From NCBI GenBank assembly GCA_943789375.1, contig CALSTX010000001.1:1-64000 (forward strand): DNA of 64,000 nucleotides, given 5' to 3'. Shown here piece by piece: positions 18,030 to 27,818 of this stretch. The number at the start of each line of letters is the position of its first letter. Positions within the stretch are counted from its first letter, which is position 1. A program made the position numbers and the translations under genes. Under the pieces are notes generated by a model. It saw nothing but the letters and a program-made list of their open reading frames with translations, did not search any database and was not told the DNA's origin. Origin of the DNA: an uncultured Opitutales bacterium (lineage in GTDB: Bacteria; Verrucomicrobiota; Verrucomicrobiia; Opitutales; Seribacteraceae).

Positions 18030-18668
18030 ATGACTTCTGTAGGAAAAAAATTCCCAAATATCGCCGTTAACGCTATGAACGAAATGGGCGACACCATTTC
18101 GTTGAACCTTTTAGACAAAGCAATTTCAGAGAAAAAGAAAGTCCTTCTTTTTTGGTATCCTAAAGATTTTACTTTTGTTTGCCCCACTGAACTGCACGCT
18201 TTTCAAGAAGCACTTGGGGAATTTGAAAAAAGAAATACTCTTGTCGTGGGTGCTTCTTGTGATACTGCAGAGGTTCATTTTGCATGGCTTAATACACCCA
18301 AGGATAGCGGTGGGATTGAAGGTGTTTCCTACGACCTTTTGGCCGATAGCAATCGCAACTTGGCAAACACTCTTGGCATCTTAGACGAAACCAATGAGCG
18401 TGTTGATGATGAAACCGGGGTCGTGCTCGTGGATGGTGACAGTGTTCCTTACCGTGCCACTTACCTCATCGATGAGGATGGCCTCGTTTTTCATGAGGGA
18501 ATTAACCACATGCCGATTGGGCGAAATGTACAAGAATATGTTCGCTTGATTGACGCATACACTCATGTGCAATTGAAAGGTGAAGTTTGTCCCGCGAATT
18601 GGGAAGAGGGTAAGGATGCTATGGATGCAAATCGTGACGGGGTTGCTTCTTATTTAAGCTCTCACTAA
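18030..18668 (+). CDS. Typical 2-Cys peroxiredoxin (AhpC/Prx1 class)
   Basis: Thiol peroxidase reducing hydrogen peroxide and organic peroxides. The 212-residue protein has the peroxidatic motif FTFVCPTELHAFQ (Cys51), the Arg-containing block YRATYLIDEDG and the C-terminal resolving Cys in GEVCPANWEEG. The conserved PKDFTFVCP and the C-terminal arm make it AhpC/Prx1 rather than BCP. It is followed four bases later by a thioredoxin-like gene that may be its reductant, and then by a small DUF6952-like gene. The run is a coherent oxidative-stress operon. Confidence 0.93.
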   Translation: MTSVGKKFPNIAVNAMNEMGDTISLNLLDKAISEKKKVLLFWYPKDFTFVCPTELHAFQEALGEFEKRNTLVVGASCDTAEVHFAWLNTPKDSGGIEGVSYDLLADSNRNLANTLGILDETNERVDDETGVVLVDGDSVPYRATYLIDEDGLVFHEGINHMPIGRNVQEYVRLIDAYTHVQLKGEVCPANWEEGKDAMDANRDGVASYLSSH

Positions 18669-18672
18669 ACCC

Positions 18673-18987
18673 ATGCTTACTGAATTGGTTGAAGATAATT
18701 TGGAAGGGCTTCTCTCCGGGGAAGCTCTGTCCTTTGTTCAATTTTCTGCGGGTTGGTGTGGCAATTGTCGTATTATGAAGCCGAAATTTAAAAAATCTTC
18801 AATCGAACATGAGAATGTATCTTTTTTTCTAGTCGATGCTGAAAAGTTTCCTTTATCCAGAAAACTTGCGTCTGTTGATAATCTCCCCACTTTTGCTGCC
18901 TTCAAAAAAGGGGAATGTATAGGTCAGACTCAAACAAACAAAGCTGACGTGCTTAAAACATTTATCGATGAGATTGCCTCTGATTAA
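18673..18987 (+). CDS. Thioredoxin-like protein
   Basis: A 104-residue single-domain thioredoxin fold with active site AGWCGNCRIMKP (Cys29, Cys32; WCGNC instead of WCGPC) and the cis-Pro region DNLPTFAAFKKGE. No signal peptide, so cytosolic. It probably recycles the peroxiredoxin encoded four bases upstream. Its 3' end overlaps the next gene by 20 bases, implying coupled translation. Confidence 0.88.
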   Translation: MLTELVEDNLEGLLSGEALSFVQFSAGWCGNCRIMKPKFKKSSIEHENVSFFLVDAEKFPLSRKLASVDNLPTFAAFKKGECIGQTQTNKADVLKTFIDEIASD

Positions 18988-19225
18988 GCATATTTCCCAA
19001 TTTATTGAGGAAAATGACGAGGACTTTATATCCGAAGCAATTGAGGTTCTAGAGAATCTTACTGAGTTTGATGGTTTAAAGGACGAAGAGCTTGATGTCC
19101 TAGGAGAAATTATTTCCAATCTTTATGGTGCGATCGAAGTTGAGAATTCCGTTCGTGATGGGAAGTCTCGAAAGGAATCCCTTAATATTTTCATGAAGAG
19201 GGTACAAGGTTCGATTGACCGGTAG
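18968..19225 (+). CDS. Small acidic helical protein, DUF6952-like
   Basis: An 85-residue protein rich in Asp/Glu and predicted helices, with KHISQFIEENDEDF, EAIEVLENLTEF and DEELDVLGEIISNLYGA. From memory this resembles the DUF6952 family, found mainly in Bacteroidota immediately after a peroxiredoxin and a thioredoxin; the gene order here is the same. No catalytic residues are evident and the function is unknown; a regulatory or scaffold role for the peroxiredoxin system is possible. It overlaps the thioredoxin-like gene by 20 bases. The family name should be confirmed by a profile search. Confidence 0.72.
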   Translation: MRLPLIKHISQFIEENDEDFISEAIEVLENLTEFDGLKDEELDVLGEIISNLYGAIEVENSVRDGKSRKESLNIFMKRVQGSIDR

Positions 19226-19254
19226 TATCCTTTGAACCGAATAGGTATCAGTAT

Positions 19255-20662
19255 TTATCTGAACTGCTTTGCTAGCTTTGCTAGTTCTTTAGGGTCCATG
19301 TCACTCATGTCAGGCATTCCTGCTCCGCCACCAAATGAATTCATTAGTTTTTGCATTTTCCCACCTCTCATCTTTTTCATCATTTTTTGCATTTGGGTAA
19401 ATTGCTTAATCAGTTGGTTGACATCTTTGATCTGAACACCTGACCCTTCGGCAATTCTCTTTCTTCTGCGAGGGACCTGCTAGAATGCGTGGCAGCCGTC
19501 GTTCCTCCTTTGTCATCGAAAGAATGATCGCTTCATGCCTTGGCCCATGCGCTGCTTCCTCTTTGTCCCCGACCTGAACATTTCCCATGCCCGGGAAGCA
19601 TTTTGGCGATCGATCCCATGGAGCCCAGTTTTTTCATCTGCCTCATCTGGCTGAGGAAGTCCTCGAAGTCGAAATCGGCTTTTAAGCATCTTTTCCGCCA
19701 TGCGCATGGATTCCTCTTCATCCATGATTTTCCTGGGCTTTTTCAACGAGGGACACCACATCCCCCATGCCTAGAATCCGGGAGGCTAGCCGATCGGGGT
19801 GGAAAACTTCGAACTCCTCTATTTTTTCTCGCCACACCCCATAAATTTGATGGGAGCTCTCGGTGACTTTTTTCATGGAAAGCGCTGGCTCCCCCTCGGG
19901 CATCCCCGTCCACTTTCGTAAGGACATGATACCCGTCAGGCTTAAGCCGTTCGTGAAATGTTTTGGCGACATTGACCGCCTCCTGGCCAAGGGCGGCGTC
20001 GGCAACGAGGAGTATTTTCATGGGGGTCGACTTCTCTGTTTAAGGGCTTCTCTAGTTCCCCCACCAAGTCATCATCGATTTGAAGCCTGCCTGCCGTATC
20101 GAAAGATAACGACATCGGAGCCATTGGTTTTCGACTCTTCCCAACCCAGCGCGGGCAATGGTACGGAACATCTTTGCTTTGCCCTGTCCAGGTAACACTT
20201 AAAATCTTCTTGTTTTGCAAGGAATTCGAGCTGGTCGATGGCTGCCGGTCGATATACATCACAAGCAACCAACATGGGTTTTCGCCCATTCTTCGCCATG
20301 CGTTTAGCGAGTTTTGCAGAGGTCGTAGTCTTACCAGCTCCATGTAGGCCGACCACCAGAACGCGGAGGGGGCTGTCTTGCCTAAGTTCGGTGGTTCCTT
20401 CCCCAAGTAGTTTAACCAGTTCATCGTTGATGATTTTAACAACCTGTTGGCCTGGGGATACACTTTTTAAAACTTCCTGGCCAAGGCAGGCTTGCTTGAC
20501 TTCATCAACAAACTCTCGGGCTGTTTTGAAATGAACATCGGCGGACAGAAGAGCTTTTCTTACCTCCGCCAAGGCTTCACTGATATTGTCTTCGCTGAGC
20601 TTGCCGACCCCTCTGAGATTGCGAAGGGTCTTACTTAATTTTTCTGTGAGAGATTCGAACAT
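19255..20662 (-). CDS. ffh: Signal recognition particle protein Ffh (multiple frameshifts in this sequence)
   Basis: SRP54 GTPase that targets nascent membrane proteins with 4.5S RNA and FtsY. From ATG 20662 the first ~170 residues are clean: N domain [21 protein letters not shown]-loop [18 protein letters not shown] and [15 protein letters not shown]. Family sequence then jumps repeatedly between all three minus frames: [108 protein letters not shown], and a Met-rich M-domain tail ending at TAA 19255-19257. Every domain is present in order, total length about 469 codons, with roughly eight or more indels. Since ffh is essential in nearly all bacteria, sequence error is much likelier than decay. 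Confidence 0.9.
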
Positions 20663-20782
20663 AATTAATAAACCATCATGTCATGACCTAGAGATATGGT
20701 GAAGCTAAAATTCAACCCCTTCTTTACCAGTTGCCATTCTAACAAAAATAACCATTAATATCTCATTTTCCCCAATTCGATT

Positions 20783-22378
20783 ATGAAGATTTTAGTTGCG
20801 GACCGTATTTCTCCTTTAGGTGTAGAATTTTTGCAAAAGCAAGATGGCTTTGATGTCATTGAAGCTTATGGCTCAACTCCTGAAGAAATGCTCGAATTAT
20901 CCAAGGATGTATCTGCTATCATTGTCAGGAGTGACACCAAGGTTTCCAAGGAAGTGATAGCCGTTGCATCCAAATTGAAAGCTGTTGGCCGAGCTGGGGT
21001 CGGAGTAGATAATATTGATATTCCTGCTGCTACTGAAAAAGGAGTGATTGTTATGAATACTCCAGGTGGAAATACAATTGCTACCGCAGAACTTACCTTT
21101 ACTCATATGCTTTGTGGTACCCGACCCATTGTTAGGGGTGCCTCTGGTATGCGTGATGGGAAGTGGGAGCGTAAGCTTCTTAAAGGAGCCGAACTTCGCG
21201 GTAAGACACTTACGGTTTTAGGTTTGGGTCGTATTGGAGTCGAAGTTGCTAAACGGGCTCTTGCCTTTGATATGAAGGTAATTGCTTACGATCCTTATCT
21301 AACCGAAGACCGAGCCAAAGAACTAGATTTAATAAAAGTCGACCTTAAAGAAGCTTTTTCACAGGCAGACTATTTGACTGTTCATATGCCGCTTACGGAT
21401 GAAACCAGAAACATTGTAGACGAAGCAGCATTTTCTTCAATGAAAGATGGTGTGCGTGTCTACAATTGCGCCCGGGGTGGGATTATTAAGGAAAGTGCAT
21501 TGGTGGACGCTTTAAAAAGTGGGAAGGTTGCATCTGCCGGTTTGGATGTTTATGAACAGGAACCCTTGCCTGAAGATCATGAGTTTAGAAGCTTAGAAAA
21601 TTTAAATTTGACCCCTCATTTAGGTGCTTCCACTGCAGAAGCACAGGAAAGTGTGGGTGTTGAGATTGCTGAAGCAATCGCTGAGGTTTTACAAGGTGGT
21701 CGTATTCGTAACGCGATCAACATGCCATCGATCGATCCCAAAGACTTAGCATCGCTGAGCCCATACCTTGATCTCTGTCAGAGACTGGGTGCTTTTGCCC
21801 GACAAGCGGCCAAAGGCTTGGTGGAAGCTATACACATTTCTTATTTTGGTGGGATTGCTGATTTTGACTGCGTGCCCCTTACTCGGGCTGTCCAAAAAGG
21901 ATGGCTTGCCGGTGTCACTGGTGATGATGGGGTCAATGATGTAAATGCTCCTTATAAAATCAAGGATCTTGGTATCAGCTTGGAGAGCACAAAGTCTTCA
22001 ACTGCGGTGGACTACAGCGAATTAATTGAGGTAAAGACTATTTCCCAAGATAAAACAGAGTGTTCCGTTCGTGGGACCTTACTTGGGAAGGGCAATGACC
22101 CCCGAATCGTTGAGGTGGACGGTCAGGCAATTGAAGTACGTCCAGTAGATAAATTATTAGTGGTACGCAATTTGGACAAGCCTGGTATTGTGGGAAAACT
22201 TGGAACAACCTTGGGAGATTGTGGTGTCAATATAGCCAACATGTCCTTGAGCCGTGCACAGGACGGTGAATGGGCTTTGACAATTTGTGAATTAGATGAA
22301 GAACCTCCAGCATCCGCCTTGCAGGCTCTAGTCGATGATCCAGATATTCAAGAGGCTCGGGTTTCGAGCCAAGGATAA
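20783..22378 (+). CDS. serA: D-3-phosphoglycerate dehydrogenase (long form with ACT domain)
   Basis: First step of serine synthesis: NAD-dependent oxidation of 3-phosphoglycerate. The 531-residue length is that of the long form with substrate, NAD, intervening and ACT domains. Motifs: [17 protein letters not shown] site [37 protein letters not shown] (Arg), and [14 protein letters not shown] with the catalytic His. The ACT domain ([19 protein letters not shown], about residues 455-531) should sense serine. It heads a run of amino-acid genes and is divergent from ffh with 120 bases between. Confidence 0.96.
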   Translation: MKILVADRISPLGVEFLQKQDGFDVIEAYGSTPEEMLELSKDVSAIIVRSDTKVSKEVIAVASKLKAVGRAGVGVDNIDIPAATEKGVIVMNTPGGNTIATAELTFTHMLCGTRPIVRGASGMRDGKWERKLLKGAELRGKTLTVLGLGRIGVEVAKRALAFDMKVIAYDPYLTEDRAKELDLIKVDLKEAFSQADYLTVHMPLTDETRNIVDEAAFSSMKDGVRVYNCARGGIIKESALVDALKSGKVASAGLDVYEQEPLPEDHEFRSLENLNLTPHLGASTAEAQESVGVEIAEAIAEVLQGGRIRNAINMPSIDPKDLASLSPYLDLCQRLGAFARQAAKGLVEAIHISYFGGIADFDCVPLTRAVQKGWLAGVTGDDGVNDVNAPYKIKDLGISLESTKSSTAVDYSELIEVKTISQDKTECSVRGTLLGKGNDPRIVEVDGQAIEVRPVDKLLVVRNLDKPGIVGKLGTTLGDCGVNIANMSLSRAQDGEWALTICELDEEPPASALQALVDDPDIQEARVSSQG

Positions 22379-22402
22379 ACCTATTGTAACTTTGTTTACG
22401 CT

Positions 22403-23035
22403 ATGTCGGTAGAAGCTATTGCAGTCTCCCTAATTGGTTACCTCCTGGGTTCCATACCATTTGGAGTTCTGGTCGCGAAGCGCTATGGCATCGATATCTA
22501 TCGAGTAGGGAGTGGAAATCCGGGGGCAACTAATGTACTGCGTGAGATTGGGAAACCAGCTGGTTATGTAGTTTTCTTCTTGGATTTTCTTAAAGGCCTC
22601 GTAGCCACGGTTTGGTTTTTATTTCCTCTTTTTTCTTTTTCGGGTGATGCCACCCTTGGTCTATGGGGTTTACCGGCCGCTGTCCTTGGTCACACTTACC
22701 CGCTTTTTGCAAAATTTAAGGGCGGTAAAGGAGTTGCCACTGCTATGGGCGGTTTACTGGGTGTTATGCCTCAGTGCTTATTAATAGGGCTTGTTAGTTG
22801 GGTAGTTATTTTCTACGCAACTAGGTATGTGGCAGTTGCTTCAATTGGTTTTGGTGTAAGTTTACCCATATGTGCATTGATTGGAACTTGGGGTGGTGAT
22901 TCAGAAGTAGGGGTGTGGGGTAAAGTACTTTTAGCCTTTGTGGTGATGGGGTGGATTGTCTGGAGACACCGTGAAAATTTGGTTCGGTTAAAAGCTGGTA
23001 CCGAAAATCGTTTTGAAAAAAAGAAAAAGCGCTAA
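22403..23035 (+). CDS. plsY: Glycerol-3-phosphate acyltransferase PlsY
   Basis: Inner-membrane enzyme that transfers acyl from acyl-phosphate to glycerol-3-phosphate, the first step of phospholipid synthesis. The 210-residue protein has five hydrophobic helices and three conserved motifs: YLLGSIPFGVLVAK, GSGNPGATNVLREIG and AKFKGGKGVATAMGGLLG. The basic C-terminal tail (RFEKKKKR) is usual. It lies between serA (24 bases upstream) and hom (23 bases downstream), an unusual place for a lipid gene but evidently in the same transcript. It needs an acyl-phosphate donor from PlsX, not seen here. Confidence 0.94.
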   Translation: MSVEAIAVSLIGYLLGSIPFGVLVAKRYGIDIYRVGSGNPGATNVLREIGKPAGYVVFFLDFLKGLVATVWFLFPLFSFSGDATLGLWGLPAAVLGHTYPLFAKFKGGKGVATAMGGLLGVMPQCLLIGLVSWVVIFYATRYVAVASIGFGVSLPICALIGTWGGDSEVGVWGKVLLAFVVMGWIVWRHRENLVRLKAGTENRFEKKKKR

Positions 23036-23058
23036 AAAATACCCAATTACAAAGTATC

Positions 23059-24381
23059 ATGAATGACATACCCACCATTCGAGTCGGAATCTTAGGATTT
23101 GGAACAGTCGGCCAGGGCACCTGGAAGCATTTACATGACAACGCTGAATTTTGGGAAAAAATCCTCGGTGTTCGGCTTGTCGCCACGCGGGCATCGGTTA
23201 AAAATCTAACCAAAAGCAGAAAGGTCGAAATTTCAACTGACGCCTTGACTGATGATTCTTTGTCAATTGTTAATGACCCTGAAATTGATATTATTTGTGA
23301 ATTAATAGGGGGAGTTGAAGAGGCAAAAAAATTAACCCTGCAGGCTTTCTCCCATGGCAAATCGGTGATAACAGCAAACAAAGCTTTGATTTGTGAACAT
23401 GGGGATGAACTTTTTAAAGCGGCTGAAGTTGCCGGCGTTCACTATGCGTTTGAAGCCAGTGTTGCCGGTGGAATTCCCATCATCAAAGTACTTAGAGAAA
23501 GTCTGGTAGCCAATGAATTTCCCCTTATTTATGGAATCTTAAATGGCACATCCAATTATATTCTTACTCGCATGGAAACCGAAGGGGCAAGTTTTGAAGA
23601 GGTGCTTAAGGATGCCCGTGAACTTGGGTATGTGGAAGCAGATGAGTCTCTTGATCTAGATGGAGTGGATGCTGCTCACAAAGCAGTTATCCTCGCCTAT
23701 TTAGCTCATGGTTTATGGGTTGACTTAAAAGATATCACAGTCGAGGGAATCAGTAAGATTTCAAATGAAGACTTAGAGGCTGCCCAAAAGCTTGGCTGTA
23801 AGATTAAACTTATTGGCGTCATTCGAAGAAATTTTGATAATCATCATGTTTCGGTTGCTGTTTACCCTGCGCTTGTGCCTATGGCAGAAATTATTGCCCG
23901 AACAGATGGTGTATTTAATGGCATTAGCCTAACAGGATCTGTGGTGGGCACCGTAGTACTAACGGGCAGAGGTGCTGGGCAGGACCCAACTGCTGGCTCT
24001 GTCATTAGCGACTTGGTGGATGTGGTCAAGGGCATGAAAGGTATTCACTCCAAGGTCAAACTTCTTCATGTTTCTCCTTCCCAGTGTAAGCCTGCTCAAG
24101 CAATTGAGATCAAGGGCTGTTACTACTTGCGTTTATCTGTTGATGACCGTCCTGGACAGTTGGCGAAAGTAGCCGAGTGCTTGTCCGATCATGAAATAAG
24201 TTTAGCCACCGTTTCTCAGACTCCCAAGGGAGATCATGCCCCAGCGAGTTTAATTTTAACTTCCCATGAAACTAATGAGCACTCGATTGCTGAGGCCATT
24301 GCTTCTTTGGAAAAACTTCCTGGCGTAAAAGAAACTCCTGTTCTTTTCCGCATGTTTGACCCAAATTCAAACAAAGAATGA
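23059..24381 (+). CDS. hom: Homoserine dehydrogenase (with ACT domain)
   Basis: Reduces aspartate semialdehyde to homoserine for threonine and methionine. The 440-residue protein has the NAD(P) motif VGILGFGTVGQGTWKHL, the catalytic-domain block VITANKALICEHG, FEASVAGGIPIIKVLRE, ILNGTSNYILTRM and ELGYVEADESLDLDGVDAAHK with the catalytic Asp/Lys. A C-terminal ACT domain (YYLRLSVDDRPGQLAKVAE) should mediate threonine feedback. It overlaps lysC by four bases (ATGA), coupling the two aspartate-family enzymes. Confidence 0.96.
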   Translation: MNDIPTIRVGILGFGTVGQGTWKHLHDNAEFWEKILGVRLVATRASVKNLTKSRKVEISTDALTDDSLSIVNDPEIDIICELIGGVEEAKKLTLQAFSHGKSVITANKALICEHGDELFKAAEVAGVHYAFEASVAGGIPIIKVLRESLVANEFPLIYGILNGTSNYILTRMETEGASFEEVLKDARELGYVEADESLDLDGVDAAHKAVILAYLAHGLWVDLKDITVEGISKISNEDLEAAQKLGCKIKLIGVIRRNFDNHHVSVAVYPALVPMAEIIARTDGVFNGISLTGSVVGTVVLTGRGAGQDPTAGSVISDLVDVVKGMKGIHSKVKLLHVSPSQCKPAQAIEIKGCYYLRLSVDDRPGQLAKVAECLSDHEISLATVSQTPKGDHAPASLILTSHETNEHSIAEAIASLEKLPGVKETPVLFRMFDPNSNKE

Positions 24382-25592
24382 ATATAGTTGTCAAAAAATT
24401 TGGTGGCACTTCAGTTGGAGATGTCGACCGAATTAAGAAAGTCGCAAGACGGATAAAGAAAACGCAGGCAGAAGGCCATGCTGTGGTGGTCGTTGTTTCC
24501 GCCCGTGCAGGGGTGACCAATTCACTTATTGAACGAGCCAGAGCAATACAAAAGAATCCTGCGGATCGCGAGTTGGATGTTCTTATGACGTGCGGAGAGC
24601 AGGAAACCATTGCTTTGCTTTGTATGGCACTTGATGCCATTGGCGTGGACGCTGTTTCCCGAACTGGTTGGCAAGCTGGGATTATTACTGAAGGTCTGCA
24701 TGCCAAATCCCGAATACGTGAAGTATCTGGTGGTGACATCCGTAAACAATTAAAGGCTGGTAAAGTTGTGGTTGTCGCCGGTTTTCAGGGAGTTAATGAC
24801 AGTGGGGATTTAACCACATTTGGCCGGGGGGGGTCTGACCTGAGTGCGATTGCTCTGGCTGGTGCCTTGCGAGCGAAGGGCTGTCAAATTTTTACCGATG
24901 TCGAGGGTGTTTTTACTGCAGACCCAAGAATTGTCCCCAATGCTACTAAGATTGAAGCCATCAACTACGAGGAAATGCTAGAATTAGCAAGCAGTGGTTC
25001 AAAAGTCATGCAAACCCGTGCCGTTGAGTTTGCTCAAAAACACAATATTCCATTCGAAGTCCGTTCAACCTTTTCAATTAAATCTGGAACCAGCGTGAAG
25101 AAAAAAGTAAAATCCCTAGAAGACACCCTTGTAAGTGGTGTTGCCATTGATAAAAATCAAGTTCGTGTTAGCATAACTGATCTACCAGACCGTCCTGGTG
25201 CCGCTGCTGCCATTTTTAAAGTAATGGCAGACTCTGGAGTTATCGTTGATATGATTGTTCAAAATGTGGCCCGTAATGGAAAAGCTAACCTTACCTTCAC
25301 AGTTCCCTCTGAAGATGCTTTTCGGGCGGAAAAGGCTTTGAAAGAACACTTTGCTGATGGTGCCAGTGGTAAGTTAGGTAAAAGTACAAACATAGCTAAG
25401 GTATCGGTTGTTGGAGTAGGAATGCGTTCACATTCGGGTGTTGCTTCTGCTTTCTTTGAGGCCTTGGCCAATGCTGGGATAAATATGTTGATGATCAGCA
25501 CCTCTGAAATCAAAATTTCAGTGGCGGTGAGCCCAGACCAAGGAGATGAAGCAACTCGTGTAGCTCATGTCGCTTTCGGCTTGGGTAAGTAG
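24378..25592 (+). CDS. lysC: Aspartate kinase
   Basis: Phosphorylates aspartate, the committed step to lysine, threonine and methionine. The 404-residue monofunctional form starts NIVVKKFGGTSVGDVDRIK, contains TCGEQETIALLCMAL and GRGGSDLSAIALAGAL, and ends with two ACT domains (VRVSITDLPDRPGAAAAIF; VSVVGVGMRSHSGVASAFFEAL) typical of lysine/threonine-inhibited enzymes. It overlaps hom by four bases and precedes thrC by 21 bases. Confidence 0.96.
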   Translation: MNIVVKKFGGTSVGDVDRIKKVARRIKKTQAEGHAVVVVVSARAGVTNSLIERARAIQKNPADRELDVLMTCGEQETIALLCMALDAIGVDAVSRTGWQAGIITEGLHAKSRIREVSGGDIRKQLKAGKVVVVAGFQGVNDSGDLTTFGRGGSDLSAIALAGALRAKGCQIFTDVEGVFTADPRIVPNATKIEAINYEEMLELASSGSKVMQTRAVEFAQKHNIPFEVRSTFSIKSGTSVKKKVKSLEDTLVSGVAIDKNQVRVSITDLPDRPGAAAAIFKVMADSGVIVDMIVQNVARNGKANLTFTVPSEDAFRAEKALKEHFADGASGKLGKSTNIAKVSVVGVGMRSHSGVASAFFEALANAGINMLMISTSEIKISVAVSPDQGDEATRVAHVAFGLGK

Positions 25593-25613
25593 TTTTATTC
25601 TGATTTTGCTCGA

Positions 25614-26975
25614 ATGGAATTCATCAGCACTCGGGGCTTTTCGGATTCTGTAAGTTTTACGGAAGCAGTGTCGCAAGGCCTTGCTCCAGATGGTGGCCTT
25701 TATCTTCCTTGCCAGTTTCCAGATCTTTCTCGCAATTTCGATCGCTGGGAAAACCTAGCTTATGATGAGCTTTGCTTTGAGTTCTTTAAGTTTTTTGCCA
25801 CAGACATGGACACTTCAGTTCTCCAAGGTTGTATTGAAAAAGCTTACCAAAATTTTTCGGTTGATGAAGTTGCCCCTCTTGTCTCTATCACGGATAAGTG
25901 GCAAGTGCTGGAGCTTTTTCATGGGCCAACTCTTGCCTTTAAAGATTTCGCCCTTCAGTTGCTAGGGAATCTTTATGAGGCTCAAATTGAGCGCACCGGA
26001 AAGAGTCTCACAATTCTAGGTGCTACCTCGGGAGATACTGGTGCTGCTGCTATTTCCGGATTAGTTGGTAAAGAGGGAGTAGAGGTTTTCATTCTTTATC
26101 CCAATGGGAAAGTTTCTCCTCTTCAAGAGAGACAGATGACATGTACAGGAGCCAGCAATGTTTATCCATTAGCTATTGAAGGAACTTTTGATGATGCCCA
26201 AAAAACAGTTAAGGAAATCTTTGCTGATTTATCTTTTCGTGAAGAAGTTGGCCTTTCTGCTGTTAACTCCATAAATTTAGCCCGTATTCTTGCCCAGAGC
26301 GTGTACTATCTTTATGCGTGGCTTCGCCTCGATCCAAGCTTGAGGCAGACGACTTCTTTTATTGTGCCAACTGGAAACTTTGGAAATGTTTTTGCCGGGT
26401 GGTTGCTTACGAAAATGAATGTACCCATTCATGAATTTCGAGTCGCAACCAATCAAAACGATGTTTTGCATAGGCTGTTCAATTCTGGAGAATATTCTTT
26501 GTCAGAAGTATGCCCAAGCCTCGCACCATCTATGGACATTCAAGTGGCTTCAAATTTTGAAAGATTACTTTATTTCATGATGGACCAGGACACTGACAAA
26601 GTGCGAGAAGTGATGCATTCATTCGGACATCAGGGGAGGTATTGTTTTGATGACTTTATGCCAGTTGGCTTTTCTAGCTCTCGGGCATCTGATGATGAAA
26701 TTCCATCGCTCATTTCTCAGGTTTGGGAAAGACACCAATACCTGGTGGATCCTCACACAGCTTGTGCTTTTAAAGATTTGGACCCCCATCAATCATGTAT
26801 TGTTCTTGCGACAGCTCATCCCGCAAAATTTCCATCCGTTTATGAGAATGCTCAGATTGAAATTCCCACTTCTGCTGTTTTAGAATCTTTACTTTCGGTC
26901 GAGCCTATCAAATATGAGGTGGGAGTAGATGCAGATGCTGTGCGTTCTTTTATTCTTCAAAAGTTAGCAAAATAA
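25614..26975 (+). CDS. thrC: Threonine synthase
   Basis: PLP enzyme converting O-phosphohomoserine to threonine. The 453-residue protein starts with MEFISTRGFSDSVSFTEAVSQGLAPDGGLYLP, carries the PLP lysine in HGPTLAFKDFALQLLG and the phosphate-binding loop GATSGDTGAAA. Its length and N-terminal domain place it in the E. coli/yeast-like class. It ends the hom-lysC-thrC block. Homoserine kinase (ThrB) is not found in this window. Confidence 0.96.
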   Translation: MEFISTRGFSDSVSFTEAVSQGLAPDGGLYLPCQFPDLSRNFDRWENLAYDELCFEFFKFFATDMDTSVLQGCIEKAYQNFSVDEVAPLVSITDKWQVLELFHGPTLAFKDFALQLLGNLYEAQIERTGKSLTILGATSGDTGAAAISGLVGKEGVEVFILYPNGKVSPLQERQMTCTGASNVYPLAIEGTFDDAQKTVKEIFADLSFREEVGLSAVNSINLARILAQSVYYLYAWLRLDPSLRQTTSFIVPTGNFGNVFAGWLLTKMNVPIHEFRVATNQNDVLHRLFNSGEYSLSEVCPSLAPSMDIQVASNFERLLYFMMDQDTDKVREVMHSFGHQGRYCFDDFMPVGFSSSRASDDEIPSLISQVWERHQYLVDPHTACAFKDLDPHQSCIVLATAHPAKFPSVYENAQIEIPTSAVLESLLSVEPIKYEVGVDADAVRSFILQKLAK

Positions 26976-27002
26976 CTGGGAGCAGAGTTGTGGATTCTTG
27001 AT

Positions 27003-27818
27003 ATGACTTCACCCTCATTTGCCGCTGAAGTTGTAATCATACGTGGGGGAGGCTTGGGTGATTTTCTGCTTACGATCCCGATTTTACACATAGCAACCAT
27101 TCAAAACGATTGTGTTCATCTGTTTACTCGAGCTCAGTATTTTAAGTTGGTACCCCCTCAGTTTCACGAAAGGGTACAATGTCATGATATTGATCTTAGT
27201 TTAGAATATATAAAGTCAGTCTGTAAAGCACGGGATGTTATTAGCTTCTGGAATGATGCTAGATGGATTAAAGAACTTGAAGAAGAAGGTGCTAGACAGG
27301 TTATTACTTTAGATCCAAGGCCAAATTTTCCTAAGCATGTCGTCTCAGTTTTCTTCTCTGTTTTAAAATGGAAGATGGAAGCGCACTATTTTTTGAATGC
27401 TTGGCTCGGTGATTGTTGGGATCCAAAGAATAAAACTTTATGGATTCACCCGGGAAGTGGAAGTGAGAAGAAAAATGCTCCGATCCATTACTTTACCGAT
27501 CGAGCCTCTTCATGGTTGAGAAACAACGAAAGTCATCAAGTGGTTTTTTCTTTTGGAGAGGCGGACAGTTCGTTGTTGAGCCAGGTTAAGCAATCGGTCA
27601 TTTCACAAAATGCCCGATTTCATAGCTATGAAATTTCCTGCCTCAAGTTATTGATGGAAAGAATTAGAACGGAAGCGGCATGCTATCTAGGAAACGATTC
27701 AGGGCCTACCCATATGGCCGCTATGCTTGGTGTTCCTACTGAGGTCGTTTTTATTTCAAGTAATCCAGAAATTTGGAAGCCTCTAGGCCCGAGAGTTCAA
27801 TTACTCGGATGCGAGTAG
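27003..27818 (+). CDS. Glycosyltransferase family 9 (heptosyltransferase-like)
   Basis: Probable ADP-heptose-dependent transferase of lipopolysaccharide core or related glycan synthesis. The start VVIIRGGGLGDFLLTIPIL is the family N-terminal block, and CYLGNDSGPTHMAAMLGVPTE in the second domain is the nucleotide-sugar site. IHPGSGSEKKNAP is the usual phosphate-binding loop. At about 271 residues it is short for GT9 (300-350). The ATG at 27003 is preferred over TTG at 26988. It follows thrC by 27 bases and converges on cimA with an 18-base overlap. Acceptor unknown. Confidence 0.85.
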   Translation: MTSPSFAAEVVIIRGGGLGDFLLTIPILHIATIQNDCVHLFTRAQYFKLVPPQFHERVQCHDIDLSLEYIKSVCKARDVISFWNDARWIKELEEEGARQVITLDPRPNFPKHVVSVFFSVLKWKMEAHYFLNAWLGDCWDPKNKTLWIHPGSGSEKKNAPIHYFTDRASSWLRNNESHQVVFSFGEADSSLLSQVKQSVISQNARFHSYEISCLKLLMERIRTEAACYLGNDSGPTHMAAMLGVPTEVVFISSNPEIWKPLGPRVQLLGCE

